Shown: piece after piece, positions 8,107-15,782 of the stretch
Layout: each line of letters starts with the position of its first letter
How positions within the stretch are numbered: position 1 is the stretch's first letter
Origin: JAGVWJ01 sp964588555
Lineage (GTDB): Archaea > Micrarchaeota > Micrarchaeia > Anstonellales > Bilamarchaeaceae
NCBI GenBank assembly: GCA_964588555.1
Contig: CAZPPT010000011.1
Coordinates: 1 to 42,928, forward strand
Direction: 5' to 3'
Length of the DNA stretch: 42,928 bases
Notes under the pieces: generated by a model
Database searches by the model: none
Seen by the model: the letters and a program-made list of their open reading frames with translations, nothing else
What the model was told of the DNA's origin: nothing
Translations under genes and position numbers: made by a program

Positions 8107-8591
8107 TTGTTTTCTCCCTTGTACACCCCCTCATAGAGGTGTCGTGCAGGTTCGGCAAGCCGTACGAATACGAGCTGCCCGATTTTTGCATTTTTTTTAA
8201 ACGTGATGCCGTTCTCGTTCTTTACCAATAAAAGTGCCTCGCTCCGCCCCTCATAACCGGGGTCCCAGACCGCACATTCAAGTGTCGCCCCGCAACGCAA
8301 AAGTGAGCTTCGGGGGTAGCAAAATGCGGCAGAGTCGGAAGGTATGCGTACATATTCGTTGAAAACCACCTTATAAGCGCCGTTTGGAAGCATGACCCGG
8401 TCTCCTGCAAAGGTAACTTCGCTCGTTTCGCTTATTTTTCGCTCTTTGTTATCAAAGTCAATCGTACCGGCGCTTGCAAATGCATGTACACTTTTAAGGG
8501 TAAGGTCAACACCAACCGGCTGGTACTGCGAATCGTGGATAAGGTCGCTTACCACACCGGACGCCTGGAGATGGTGTTTTGGCAAAAGCAT
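8103..8591 (-). CDS. dUTPase-like protein of the dCTP deaminase/dUTPase family
   Basis: 162 residues of the trimeric dUTPase/dCTP deaminase fold. Motifs are GVDLTL near the N-terminus, CYPRSSLLRCGATLECAVWDPGYEGRSE across the nucleotide site (PRSSLLR and DPGYEG) and GQLVFVRL near the end. In dCTP deaminase a Glu six residues after the EG of this motif is catalytic; here that position is Leu. A dUTP diphosphatase role, removing dUTP to keep uracil out of DNA, is therefore more likely than deamination; this alignment was done by eye. It is probably leaderless and is followed by an overlapping membrane gene. Confidence 0.78.
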   Translation of the reverse strand: MLLPKHHLQASGVVSDLIHDSQYQPVGVDLTLKSVHAFASAGTIDFDNKERKISETSEVTFAGDRVMLPNGAYKVVFNEYVRIPSDSAAFCYPRSSLLRCGATLECAVWDPGYEGRSEALLLVKNENGITFKKNAKIGQLVFVRLAEPARHLYEGVYKGENK

Positions 8592-8641
8592 GGAGTTTAT
8601 ACGATTAGAATCTTTTTAACCGTATCGGTAAAAAGGTTATG

Positions 8642-8923
8642 TTAATCGATTCGGTAGCTTTTAGCAGTCTGAAGGATTTTGAGTACTGTTTCGCGCGCGA
8701 CACGAAAGGTACGTGCCAAATCATCGACAGCGGTATCAGAACGGTAATACATTTTTACAAGTGAGTCCATTTCCTCATCAGTAAGGCAATCCGTACCGTG
8801 GGGATGTGAATCAATGGTGCAGGTAACCTGCCTCTTTCGTGGCATTGCAACAGTAATCTGAAGTACGCCGTCTGTGTTGAATACGACGCCTTCAAGTTGT
8901 TTGTTAAAACGCATACGAATCAT
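8642..8923 (-). CDS. Small HTH DNA-binding protein, probably autoregulated
   Basis: 93 residues. The first 50 residues form a beta-rich section (FNTDGVLQITVAMPRK, VTCTIDSHPHG). The C-terminal part has a trihelical HTH: LTDEEMDSLVKMYY, then DTAVDDLARTFRVARETVLKIL, as in sigma-4 or Hin-like domains. The first ATG (8923) lies inside a 14-base inverted repeat that also covers the presumed transcription start, which points to negative autoregulation. An alternative ATG is at 8914. A TTTATAAAT box at about 8967-8975 is the likely promoter. Target genes other than itself are unknown. Confidence 0.75.
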   Translation of the reverse strand: MIRMRFNKQLEGVVFNTDGVLQITVAMPRKRQVTCTIDSHPHGTDCLTDEEMDSLVKMYYRSDTAVDDLARTFRVARETVLKILQTAKSYRID

Positions 8924-8961
8924 CCATAATATGTGTATTATTAAGTAATATTATGGATGAT
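8919..8961. promoter_or_regulatory. 14-bp inverted repeat operator at the HTH gene start
   Basis: Arms at 8919-8932 (ATCATCCATAATAT) and 8948-8961 (ATATTATGGATGAT) are perfect reverse complements, separated by 15 bases. A TTTATAAAT box lies just upstream at about 8967-8975 for the leftward gene, so transcription would start inside the palindrome and the start codon (8923-8921) sits in one arm. This is the arrangement expected of an autorepressor site for the adjacent HTH protein. Confidence 0.7.
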
Positions 8962-8992
8962 AGTATTTATAAATATATGTGGTAAAAAAAGG

Positions 8993-9424
8993 TTATACAT
9001 CTAATATAATAAACGCCTTCCAGCTACCGGCGGCATGTTCAATCTTAAACATGTGCCAACTGACTGCCTTTACGTCAACAAGAAGCTCGTGGCGCCCCAT
9101 GTCAAGACGTTCACCTTCGCAGGTAGCAGTAAGCTCAAAACCCCCTGCCGTTTCTTCGATAACTATATCATAGGAGGAAAAAAGGAGCATTTCTGCATCC
9201 TTAAGGAAGATGATTTCCTGCATGAAGTCATGGAGCAGGCGGTCAAGCTCTTTTTGTGACAATTTAACAGTGCGTTTTTCTTTCTTCTTTACGGTACTAA
9301 GATCCTTAACCATCGTATTCGTAGTGGCAAGTGCTGCTGACTCAAATAGCTCGCCAAGCGTTTTTCCGGTTGCCTCAAAGGCAACGTCTGCGATTGCAAC
9401 GTCATCAAAGAACTGATAAGCCAT
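8993..9424 (-). CDS. Archease, RtcB ligase activator
   Basis: 143 residues, the usual archease length. Family landmarks are FFDDVAIADVAFEATGKTLGELFESAALA (Asp-rich N-terminus and the GKTLxExFxxAA helix), FLKDAEMLLFSSYDIVI, LLVDVKAVSWHMFKI and the terminal WKAFIILDV. Archease promotes guanylylation and turnover of RtcB, which joins tRNA exons after intron removal and repairs RNA. RtcB is encoded 4.8 kb away. ATG 9424 is chosen because MAYQFFDDV is the family N-terminus and CGTGAAT precedes it; the frame upstream is not homologous. A palindromic GTTTATAAAC at 9487-9496 may serve both this gene and the divergent one. Confidence 0.9.
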   Translation of the reverse strand: MAYQFFDDVAIADVAFEATGKTLGELFESAALATTNTMVKDLSTVKKKEKRTVKLSQKELDRLLHDFMQEIIFLKDAEMLLFSSYDIVIEETAGGFELTATCEGERLDMGRHELLVDVKAVSWHMFKIEHAAGSWKAFIILDV

Positions 9425-9530
9425 ATATTCACGTAATATGAATTTAGGCAATAGTAAATAAAAGCAGTAGCGGTGTTCCATGCACAGGTTTATAAACATT
9501 AAAGCCCAATATGTATAACTAAGTGATATT

Positions 9531-10079
9531 ATGCGGAAAACTAGGATGATAGACACGTTAAAAACACTCCCGGCAGTTGCATCAGCAACCGCAATTATAG
9601 GGGCCGCATGCCTTGAGCTTGCGGGTGTGAGGCTTCCGCCGTTTCCACGCCCCGAACCGGCATATGAACAAATTACAAGAAATCCGTTTACCCATCACCA
9701 AAGTTACGTTCACGTAAGTAGTGCATATCAGTTACATAGAAAAATAAAACCAGGCGACTATATTGAGGTTGATGGGAATAAAATAGAGGTCATAAACCAA
9801 ACTGGTAATGAGATTCTTGTCAAAATTACGTTTTCAAAAAAGATCAGAAATGACGATGGGACGATGGATTGGGAAACATTCGCAGGCACGACTAAGATGT
9901 CAAAAACGGATTTTGAAGGCATTTTACGGCGCACATCTTCGGGAGGAACTGAAGACCCCGTTTATTATTGGTTTGAATATAGCTCACTTTACGGCCCTCG
10001 CTCGGGTAGACAAATGAGAACTAGGTTCACATTAAAGGCCGGCCGTATTCCGGAGGATGCAAAACTTGTTGGAGATTAA
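9531..10079 (+). CDS. Hypothetical exported protein
   Basis: 182 residues. The N-terminus (MRKTRMIDTLKTLPAVASATAIIGAACLEL) has basic residues then a hydrophobic stretch, suggesting a signal peptide or membrane anchor. The rest is soluble and beta-rich, with IKPGDYIEVDGNKIEVINQTGNEILVKITF resembling a small SH3-like barrel. No known family is evident. AAGTGATATT just before ATG 9531 is a good ribosome binding site, and a TTTATAAAC box sits at 9488-9496. It converges on the CobW gene with a four-base overlap. Confidence 0.7.
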   Translation: MRKTRMIDTLKTLPAVASATAIIGAACLELAGVRLPPFPRPEPAYEQITRNPFTHHQSYVHVSSAYQLHRKIKPGDYIEVDGNKIEVINQTGNEILVKITFSKKIRNDDGTMDWETFAGTTKMSKTDFEGILRRTSSGGTEDPVYYWFEYSSLYGPRSGRQMRTRFTLKAGRIPEDAKLVGD

Positions 10080-10969
10080 TGAATCTGGCACTTCACTAAT
10101 TTCTCTTTTATCTCTTTTTCGTACTTCAAAATATCCTTCCCAATAAATACAAGTTCCGTCTTTTCGGCTGCAAACGGCTCAAAGTCAAACCTGCCTGCAA
10201 CATAATTGAAAAGGTAAAAACCGTCTGCACAGCGGATAAAACCCTTGGAGCGGTACACGTTTTTTGGCAGGTACGATATAAACTCGATGAATTTTTCCTT
10301 GTTAAAGGTCCCTGCGCCCTCCAATACAAAGACTTCCATTTCAGAGGCATGTCCGCGGTGCTTTGTAAAATCATGTTTCTTGTTAAGCCCAAAGAGAAAA
10401 CCAGGGGGGATCCTGCCGTGTATTGCCTTTACGACGATGGCGCGCGGATTGATGTCCCTCACAAGATCCATGACATGGATAACCTGTTCCGAAGTTGCAA
10501 TGTCGATCTTGTTGATTATTACGATGTCAGCTTTTTCTATCTGTTCCTTCCCAGTATGTCCAAGCTTTGGGAAGCGGGCAGTCGCATCTGCATCAACGAC
10601 AGTGATAATCGCGTCAAGCCGAACTGTTGAGAGGTTTTCCTCGATGTCAAGCGCAAGGGCAGTCGGCTCTGCAAGGCCGGTTGTCTCAATGATAATCCAT
10701 TCAGGTGCAATTTTTTCGATTATTTCCTTTACCGCAAGCTCGAATTCGCCAGTAAGCGAACAGCAGACACAGCCGCCGGCAAGCTCCTTTATTTGGACAT
10801 TCTTGCCCTCGATGATTTTGCCATCGATGCCAATATCCCCAAACTCATTCATAAGTATTGCAAACCGCTTGTTGCCTTTCTCAAGGATATGCCTAAGGAG
10901 TGTCGTCTTTCCTGCCCCCAAATAACCCGTGATGATTGTTATGGGAGTACGAGTAATTGTTGCTTCCAT
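10076..10969 (-). CDS. CobW/COG0523-family G3E GTPase (metallochaperone)
   Basis: 297 residues. Motifs in order: Walker A GYLGAGKTT (15-23), LMNEFGDIGIDG (switch), GGCVCCS with metal-binding Cys67, Cys69 and Cys70 (CxCC), ETTGLAEP, and NKID. The C-terminal CobW_C domain includes VYRSKGFIRCADG. These GTPases deliver zinc, cobalt or similar metals to client enzymes. No client is adjacent, so the metal is not determined; a histidine-rich Ni/Co transporter lies 5 kb away. A TTTTTAAAA box at about 10991-10999 leaves nearly no leader before ATG 10969, so translation is probably leaderless. A short inverted repeat lies between box and start. Confidence 0.92.
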   Translation of the reverse strand: MEATITRTPITIITGYLGAGKTTLLRHILEKGNKRFAILMNEFGDIGIDGKIIEGKNVQIKELAGGCVCCSLTGEFELAVKEIIEKIAPEWIIIETTGLAEPTALALDIEENLSTVRLDAIITVVDADATARFPKLGHTGKEQIEKADIVIINKIDIATSEQVIHVMDLVRDINPRAIVVKAIHGRIPPGFLFGLNKKHDFTKHRGHASEMEVFVLEGAGTFNKEKFIEFISYLPKNVYRSKGFIRCADGFYLFNYVAGRFDFEPFAAEKTELVFIGKDILKYEKEIKEKLVKCQIH

Positions 10970-10978
10970 AATAAAAAT

Positions 10979-10992
10979 AAGGGAGCGCCCTT
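10979..10992. promoter_or_regulatory. Short inverted repeat between TATA box and CobW start
   Basis: AAGGG (10979-10983) and CCCTT (10988-10992) flank AGCG, directly against the TTTTAAAAA box used by the leftward CobW gene. The position, around the expected transcription start, suits a repressor site such as a metal sensor. The arms are short, so chance is possible. Confidence 0.3.
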
Positions 10993-11022
10993 TTAAAAAT
11001 TGAGCGCAATACAGTTAAAAAA

Positions 11023-11466
11023 TTAATTTTTGGTTCGTGACAACTGGACCTTCTTCTTTGTCTCTGAACCGACCATCATGACGACCGGCTTGTTCTTTTG
11101 TGCTCGGTTGTAGAGGATCCCATGCCATTCAACAATACCGAAGTATTTGTTGATAAGCGAGACAACCTCCTGGTAGTCAAATTCCTTGCAAGAGTAGAGG
11201 TCAAAGTACACTTCGTTTTCTGCCCCTTCGCCGTGCGCGTCACGGAAAAAATGGAGGGAACAGTGAGATGTTGTAATCATCTGCACAAAGCTCTGACCCG
11301 GAAAGTCAAGGTCAACGGCATCCGCCCAGTTTAATGGCCCTAGTGGTTTCATGTTTGTGACCTTCATGAGGTCATTGACAAACAACTGTGCTCTTTCTTT
11401 TGGTAACTCCAAAACACCTCGATCAACGTGTGCGTTGATCGTCAAATGCATGTGTGTTAAATCCAT
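11023..11466 (-). CDS. SpeD-like protein (S-adenosylmethionine decarboxylase family)
   Basis: 147 residues, similar to prokaryotic SpeD proenzymes (about 115-130). ITTSHCSLHFF aligns with the ESHxSxHT self-cleavage region, where the Ser becomes the pyruvoyl group and the His is the proton donor. YFDLYSCKEFD aligns with the VDxFTCG segment that carries catalytic Cys. The residue before the pyruvoyl Ser is Thr rather than the usual Glu, and the insertion RDAHGEGAENE is unusual. It could act on S-adenosylmethionine or, as in some archaea, arginine, for polyamine synthesis. A TTTAAAAATTT box is near 11500-11510. No other polyamine gene is nearby. Confidence 0.7.
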   Translation of the reverse strand: MDLTHMHLTINAHVDRGVLELPKERAQLFVNDLMKVTNMKPLGPLNWADAVDLDFPGQSFVQMITTSHCSLHFFRDAHGEGAENEVYFDLYSCKEFDYQEVVSLINKYFGIVEWHGILYNRAQKNKPVVMMVGSETKKKVQLSRTKN

Positions 11467-11614
11467 AGTTCATCGTTGGATATTTACTATGAACAAAAAA
11501 TTTTTAAATATATGCCCGGAATTTCGACGGATACATTTCATTTAAAACCATTTTTTATAAAATTATAATTTTCCGAAAAGAAATGCATTAAAAAAACGGC
11601 TGCGGAACAAAAAC

Positions 11615-12070
11615 ATGCAGCTGATCGTCGATGAAATGCTGAAAAATCTCGTTAAATGGTTGCGCATTTTCGGTGTGGACACGCTCTACTTTCAAGGAAA
11701 AACGGATACGGAACTGCTTGCGTATGCGCAGTGGCATAAAAATATCATAATTACAAAAGATAGGGAATTGGCCCTCCGTGCCACGGGAAGAAAAATAAAA
11801 GTCATACTCCTGAAGGGCGAGGACGAAATTGAACAGTTACGGCAAATCAGTAACGCACTTGAAATTGATTTTACGTTTCCAAAACACACGCGCTGTCCGT
11901 TATGCAACACGAAACTTTCGATTGTCAAGAAAGAAACCGTCGCAGCGATTGTTCCAACCAACATCAACAGAGGGGGATTCTGGTTCTGTTCTCATTGTAA
12001 CAAGGCGTACTGGGAAGGCTCGCACTGGAAGCGGATCACGGAGCGGTTTAAGGCAGTGCGCCAAGATTAA
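11615..12070 (+). CDS. Mut7-C family RNase with zinc ribbon
   Basis: 151 residues. The first 90 form a PIN-like Mut7-C domain: LIVDEMLKNLVKWLRIFGVDT with an acidic pair near the start, then NIIITKDRELALRA, matching the nuclease strand and acid positions. The C-terminus is a four-cysteine zinc ribbon (RCPLCNTKL and FWFCSHCNKAYWEGSHW). This two-part architecture is the standard archaeal form, thought to cleave RNA. The gene begins a forward run of three. Function in RNA degradation or processing is inferred from the family only. Confidence 0.85.
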   Translation: MQLIVDEMLKNLVKWLRIFGVDTLYFQGKTDTELLAYAQWHKNIIITKDRELALRATGRKIKVILLKGEDEIEQLRQISNALEIDFTFPKHTRCPLCNTKLSIVKKETVAAIVPTNINRGGFWFCSHCNKAYWEGSHWKRITERFKAVRQD

Positions 12071-12092
12071 AAAAATAAGCAGTAGAAATAAT

Positions 12093-12731
12093 ATGATGAA
12101 ATTTGACATACGTTCACTCATCGCCATATGCGGCCTGTTACTTATATTTATTGTCCCGTATTTTCATGCGCAGGATACCAAAAGCCTGATTCCGGCGGCA
12201 CTCCTCCTTTTGTACTTTATCCCTACGTTCTTTCTTCTCTCTACAAAGGAGGAACGTGCGTTTATGCTCGCAGTACTTTTTATTGCGGCAATTGCAGAAA
12301 CGCTCAACGTCTCAGTAGGGGCATACACCTACCTTGGAACGCGGTCAGTCCCGCAGTGGGTGCTCATCGGATGGGTTTGTACCGCATGGGCGCTCATCAA
12401 TTTGAATAAATTATTGCCCGTAAATAAAAATATGAACGCGAGTCTAGGGCTAATTATTCTTGTTTTTGCAATTTACGCGCTTTTTGTTTCGCACTCAATT
12501 GAGGGATTCGTGGTAAATGCAGCTGTCATTAGCGCAGTCTTTTATGCATATAAACCAAAAAGCTACAATATTTTCTTAATCGCAGTTGCATTCGGCATGA
12601 TCATCGAGTTGTCCGGAGTATTTTTGTTTGGCGCATGGTCGTATGCAATGGGGCCGGACCTTGCAAATTTAGGGGCAATGTATGCGTTTATCTACTTTGT
12701 TGCCTCCATGTTGGCAAGGTATGAATTATAA
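12093..12731 (+). CDS. Polytopic membrane protein of unknown function
   Basis: 212 residues with about seven hydrophobic helices. Distinct features are VSVGAYTYLGTRSVPQWVLIGWVCTAWALI and ELSGVFLFGAWSYAMGP, with Glu in membrane segments (AAIAETLN, IIELSG). The repeated GxxYxxG/GxWSY pattern is reminiscent of carotenoid-biosynthesis-type membrane proteins, but this is a weak resemblance. ATG codons at 12093 and 12096 are both possible. The longer upstream frame is out of register with the Mut7-C gene and is discarded. Confidence 0.7.
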   Translation: MMKFDIRSLIAICGLLLIFIVPYFHAQDTKSLIPAALLLLYFIPTFFLLSTKEERAFMLAVLFIAAIAETLNVSVGAYTYLGTRSVPQWVLIGWVCTAWALINLNKLLPVNKNMNASLGLIILVFAIYALFVSHSIEGFVVNAAVISAVFYAYKPKSYNIFLIAVAFGMIIELSGVFLFGAWSYAMGPDLANLGAMYAFIYFVASMLARYEL

Positions 12732-12753
12732 AGATATTGCCTGTAAGCCTAGC

Positions 12754-13221
12754 ATGGGAAAAAAGACGAGGAAGGAAAAAGCGCAAGTCTCAACAGAGTA
12801 TCTCATCATCCTTGCAATCGTGCTTGTTATAGCACTTGTCGTCATTTACCTGATCGGCAGTGATTCGCTTACTGGCCCTGACCAGAAGGAAAAATTAGGC
12901 AAGGCAGCATGGGCCGGGGCAACTCCCATTGGCGTTCGGGAGATTTATTGGAGCGGCTCAACCATGCGATTCTATGTGCGAAATAACGGCTTGGAGACAA
13001 TAACGATCAGATACATGCGATTTAGCCCCTATGCCGCCGCAAGTATGAACACGGTGCTCCAGCCCCAGCAGGAACGGCTCATCAGCTTTGGCGTCTGGCC
13101 GAGTTGTGCCGGCGCGGGACTGTATTACCAGTTTAACGATTTTCGCTTTAATTATGATCGCGGAAGCCTGACTAACATCACCCAGGACATAAACGTCCCT
13201 TACGGCGGACGCTGTGACTAA
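12754..13221 (+). CDS. Type IV pilin-like protein with class III signal peptide
   Basis: 155 residues. The N-terminus MGKKTRKEKAQVSTEYLIIL is a short charged leader followed by QVSTEY and a long hydrophobic helix (about residues 16-37), the substrate form of archaeal prepilin peptidases, with cleavage expected before QVSTEY. The C-terminal part is a beta-rich domain with two Cys (WPSCAG, GGRCD) that may form a disulfide. It is likely a surface pilin or adhesin subunit. ATG 12754 is preferred: ATTATAAA at 12724-12731 lies about 25 bases upstream, so the message may be leaderless with its promoter in the end of the previous gene. No assembly ATPase or peptidase gene is in the window. Confidence 0.85.
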   Translation: MGKKTRKEKAQVSTEYLIILAIVLVIALVVIYLIGSDSLTGPDQKEKLGKAAWAGATPIGVREIYWSGSTMRFYVRNNGLETITIRYMRFSPYAAASMNTVLQPQQERLISFGVWPSCAGAGLYYQFNDFRFNYDRGSLTNITQDINVPYGGRCD

Positions 13222-13282
13222 TTATCCATAATTATCTACTTAATACCCCCTTTAAAAGGACATACGAAAAAAAAATAATAGT

Positions 13283-14269
13283 ATGGCACTACGAAGGCTG
13301 GAGCCAAGGAGCATTGTTCCGTCGGCAACCACAACCGGTACCGCGCGGTTCATAGCTGCACCGGGCGCGGTTTTGGAATTCTGCCGTATGATGAAACTGG
13401 ACATCGTTGATTGCAGCACGACTCGTACCGGCACGCATAAAGATTTTAAAAGTGCGCGGCTTCTGGAAACGTTTGGTGAAAAAAACCCTGTTTTTTATTT
13501 GGTAACTATGGGAAATGCAGGCTACAGCCTAGGAAGGCTTGCAAATGATTATAATGAAGACACGGGGGGAGACGTACGGGTAGTAACGATAGTTGACTTT
13601 CGACTTGACAAAAAAATAAAAGATGCACTTCAAGAAGTTTCTACCATACTTGAATGCGACTTATCTAAAAAAATATTCGGGTTATATGAGTTACGCGGTC
13701 TTGTAAAGGCGCACATACGCCAAAAGCGTCCGCTTATTCATGGCGAGCGGATCGCAAGCATGTATAAACCGTTTGTGACCCAGGTTTCCCTCCAATACCC
13801 GAATCACGACTACTTGTTTTTACCCGTCGGAACGGGTGAGTTGTTTAGCGAAATGCTAAGGTACGCCAGATTCGCGCTCTGTAGAAACCCACACGGTCCA
13901 CGAACAATTGTTCCTGTTACCGTAGAACAAAACGTATTTAGCAGTAGATATAATGCCAGGGGATCGGATTATTCCGTGGCAGATAAATTAGTAACACCTA
14001 CCTCACGATTTACGCAACGCATAAGGGAAATTATCGGGGATCGTTCACCACTAACTGTTTCTAATGAAGAGATCATGGAGGCGTACGTAACGCTTGTTAA
14101 TGCCGGCATACGGCTAGAGCCAAGTGCGGCAGTGGCGTTTGCAGGATTGAGAAAAGTACGACTGGAAAACGCATTGCCTCCTGATGCGAAAGTAGCGGTA
14201 ATTAATACCGGGTGCAGTAGGCTATCCTTACAAATTAACCCTTCACATTCCCAATGGGAATCAGTTTAG
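13283..14269 (+). CDS. Fold-type II PLP-dependent enzyme, threonine-synthase-like
   Basis: 328 residues. STTRTGTHKDFKSARLLE corresponds to the PTGSFKDR loop, with Lys53 as the expected PLP lysine. FYLVTMGNAGYSLGRLAND matches the SGNAG phosphate-side loop, FLPVGTGELFSEM the glycine-rich phosphate-binding loop, and AVINTGCSRL the ring-nitrogen segment. This is the tryptophan synthase beta superfamily, but it is shorter and more divergent than threonine synthase or cysteine synthase, so the substrate is unknown. A CTTTAAAAGG box at about 13249-13258 precedes the ATG by about 25 bases, with no ribosome binding site. Its 3' end overlaps the convergent rtcB gene by 35 bases. Confidence 0.75.
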   Translation: MALRRLEPRSIVPSATTTGTARFIAAPGAVLEFCRMMKLDIVDCSTTRTGTHKDFKSARLLETFGEKNPVFYLVTMGNAGYSLGRLANDYNEDTGGDVRVVTIVDFRLDKKIKDALQEVSTILECDLSKKIFGLYELRGLVKAHIRQKRPLIHGERIASMYKPFVTQVSLQYPNHDYLFLPVGTGELFSEMLRYARFALCRNPHGPRTIVPVTVEQNVFSSRYNARGSDYSVADKLVTPTSRFTQRIREIIGDRSPLTVSNEEIMEAYVTLVNAGIRLEPSAAVAFAGLRKVRLENALPPDAKVAVINTGCSRLSLQINPSHSQWESV

Positions 14270-15707
14270 TAACCTTTCGTGAAATGCCTGCATTATGGGT
14301 CGCATCAATGACATCATCAATATCCTTGTATGCGCCACCTGCTTCTTCTGCGAGTCCTGCAAATGAAACGCTCTTGACATAAATACCGCGCTTTTCCATG
14401 TCTTTTTGCAATTGGTCTCCGCGCCACATGCTCTTTGCTTTTGTTCGGGACATGGTCCTGCCGCTTCCGTGTGCGGTCGTATACCACGTGGCAGCACCTT
14501 CATTTGTACCAACCAGAAGATATGAACCGGTTTCCATGCTTCCGCCGATAATGACCGGCTGGCCGTCGTCCTTATAGCGTGGCATCAATTCCGGCCGCCC
14601 TGGGCCGTATGCCGCAGTCGCACCTTTTCTGTGTACGATTACTTCACGCCATGAACCATCAACTAAGTGTTTTTCCAAACTTGCACGATTATGTGCAACA
14701 TCGTACACCTGTTTCATGCCGAGTTTTTCAGCATCAGTCTTGAATATTTCTGAAAACACTTCGCGCAACCGGTGCAAGATAGTCTGCCTATTGGCAAAAC
14801 TCATGTTCACGCCGCATTTCATTGCAGTAAAATAGTCCTGGCCTTCAGGTGAATTAAACGGAGCGCACGCAAGCTCACGATCAAGAATCCTTATCTTGTA
14901 TTTGGATTCCATAACGTTTAAGAATGTGTTGAGGTAATCAGTTGCAACTTGATGGCCAAATCCGCGCGAGCCACAATGGAACATGATCACAATTTGGTCA
15001 GGGAAGATGCCCCATTTCTTGGCAAGCTGCTTGTCTATTATATTCTCCTCACGTACGTGTTGAATTTCAAGGTAATGGTTGCCGCTTCCTAAGGTGCCGA
15101 TCTGATCCTTGCCTCGGTCTACTGCCTTAGAGCTTACTTTCTTCTCATCAGCTCCGTCAAACCTACCGCCAAGTTCAGTTACTTCTAAATCATCTTTCCA
15201 CCCATAGCCTTCGTTTACGCACCATTCTGCGCCCTCTTCGATTACCCGTCTAAAAGTGGATTTGTCAAGCTTTACAAACCCTTGGCTTCCGACACCTGCG
15301 GGGACGCGCTGGAACAAACGATTTACCAACTCGCGCAGTTTTGGTTGAACATCCTTGTATGTCAAATTAGTGAGGACAAGCCTCATGCCGCAGTTAATGT
15401 CAAAACCGATGCCGCCCGGTGAAATGATACCTTCGTTTGCATCCATTGCCGCAACGCCGCCTATCGGAAAGCCGTAGCCGCTGTGGCCATCAGGCATACA
15501 ATACGCATAATTAACAATACCTGGCAAGGTAGCAACATTCGTTATCTGATCATAAACGTGTAAATCCATCTGTTCAAGCACCGTTTTACTTGCGTAAATT
15601 CTTGCTGGGACGCGCATCCCTTCCTTAAAATCAGTGCCAATTTCCCATATGAAATCGGTGATTTTTTTGAACTCTGGCTTTTTGAAATCCGTATCGTGAA
15701 ACCCCAT
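14235..15707 (-). CDS. rtcB: tRNA-splicing ligase RtcB
   Basis: 490 residues, close to the archaeal norm of about 480. Joins 2',3'-cyclic phosphate and 5'-OH RNA ends using GTP and Mn2+. Motifs: GGIGFDINCGMRLVLT (metal Cys), GTLGSGNHYLEIQ, MFHCGSRGFGHQVATDYL, VAHNRASLEKH, KGATAAYGPG, IIGGSMETGSYLLVGT, and TTAHGSGRTMSR with His413 as the residue that is guanylylated. No intein is present. ATG 15707 follows a strong GGGAGGTTAATCGAT site. With archease in the same window, it is the machinery that would ligate the exons of the three interrupted tRNAs found here. Confidence 0.96.
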   Translation of the reverse strand: MGFHDTDFKKPEFKKITDFIWEIGTDFKEGMRVPARIYASKTVLEQMDLHVYDQITNVATLPGIVNYAYCMPDGHSGYGFPIGGVAAMDANEGIISPGGIGFDINCGMRLVLTNLTYKDVQPKLRELVNRLFQRVPAGVGSQGFVKLDKSTFRRVIEEGAEWCVNEGYGWKDDLEVTELGGRFDGADEKKVSSKAVDRGKDQIGTLGSGNHYLEIQHVREENIIDKQLAKKWGIFPDQIVIMFHCGSRGFGHQVATDYLNTFLNVMESKYKIRILDRELACAPFNSPEGQDYFTAMKCGVNMSFANRQTILHRLREVFSEIFKTDAEKLGMKQVYDVAHNRASLEKHLVDGSWREVIVHRKGATAAYGPGRPELMPRYKDDGQPVIIGGSMETGSYLLVGTNEGAATWYTTAHGSGRTMSRTKAKSMWRGDQLQKDMEKRGIYVKSVSFAGLAEEAGGAYKDIDDVIDATHNAGISRKVTKLIPIGNVKG

Positions 15708-15782
15708 ATCGATTAACCTCCCTAGAATAATAACAAAACAGTGCCTCATTCATAATAAAAAGGTTTGTAAAGAAAGAAACAT

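Noticed and set aside
8103..8591. dCTP deaminase
   Set aside because: The catalytic Glu position is Leu by eye alignment, so dUTPase-like is preferred. Bifunctional activity cannot be fully excluded.
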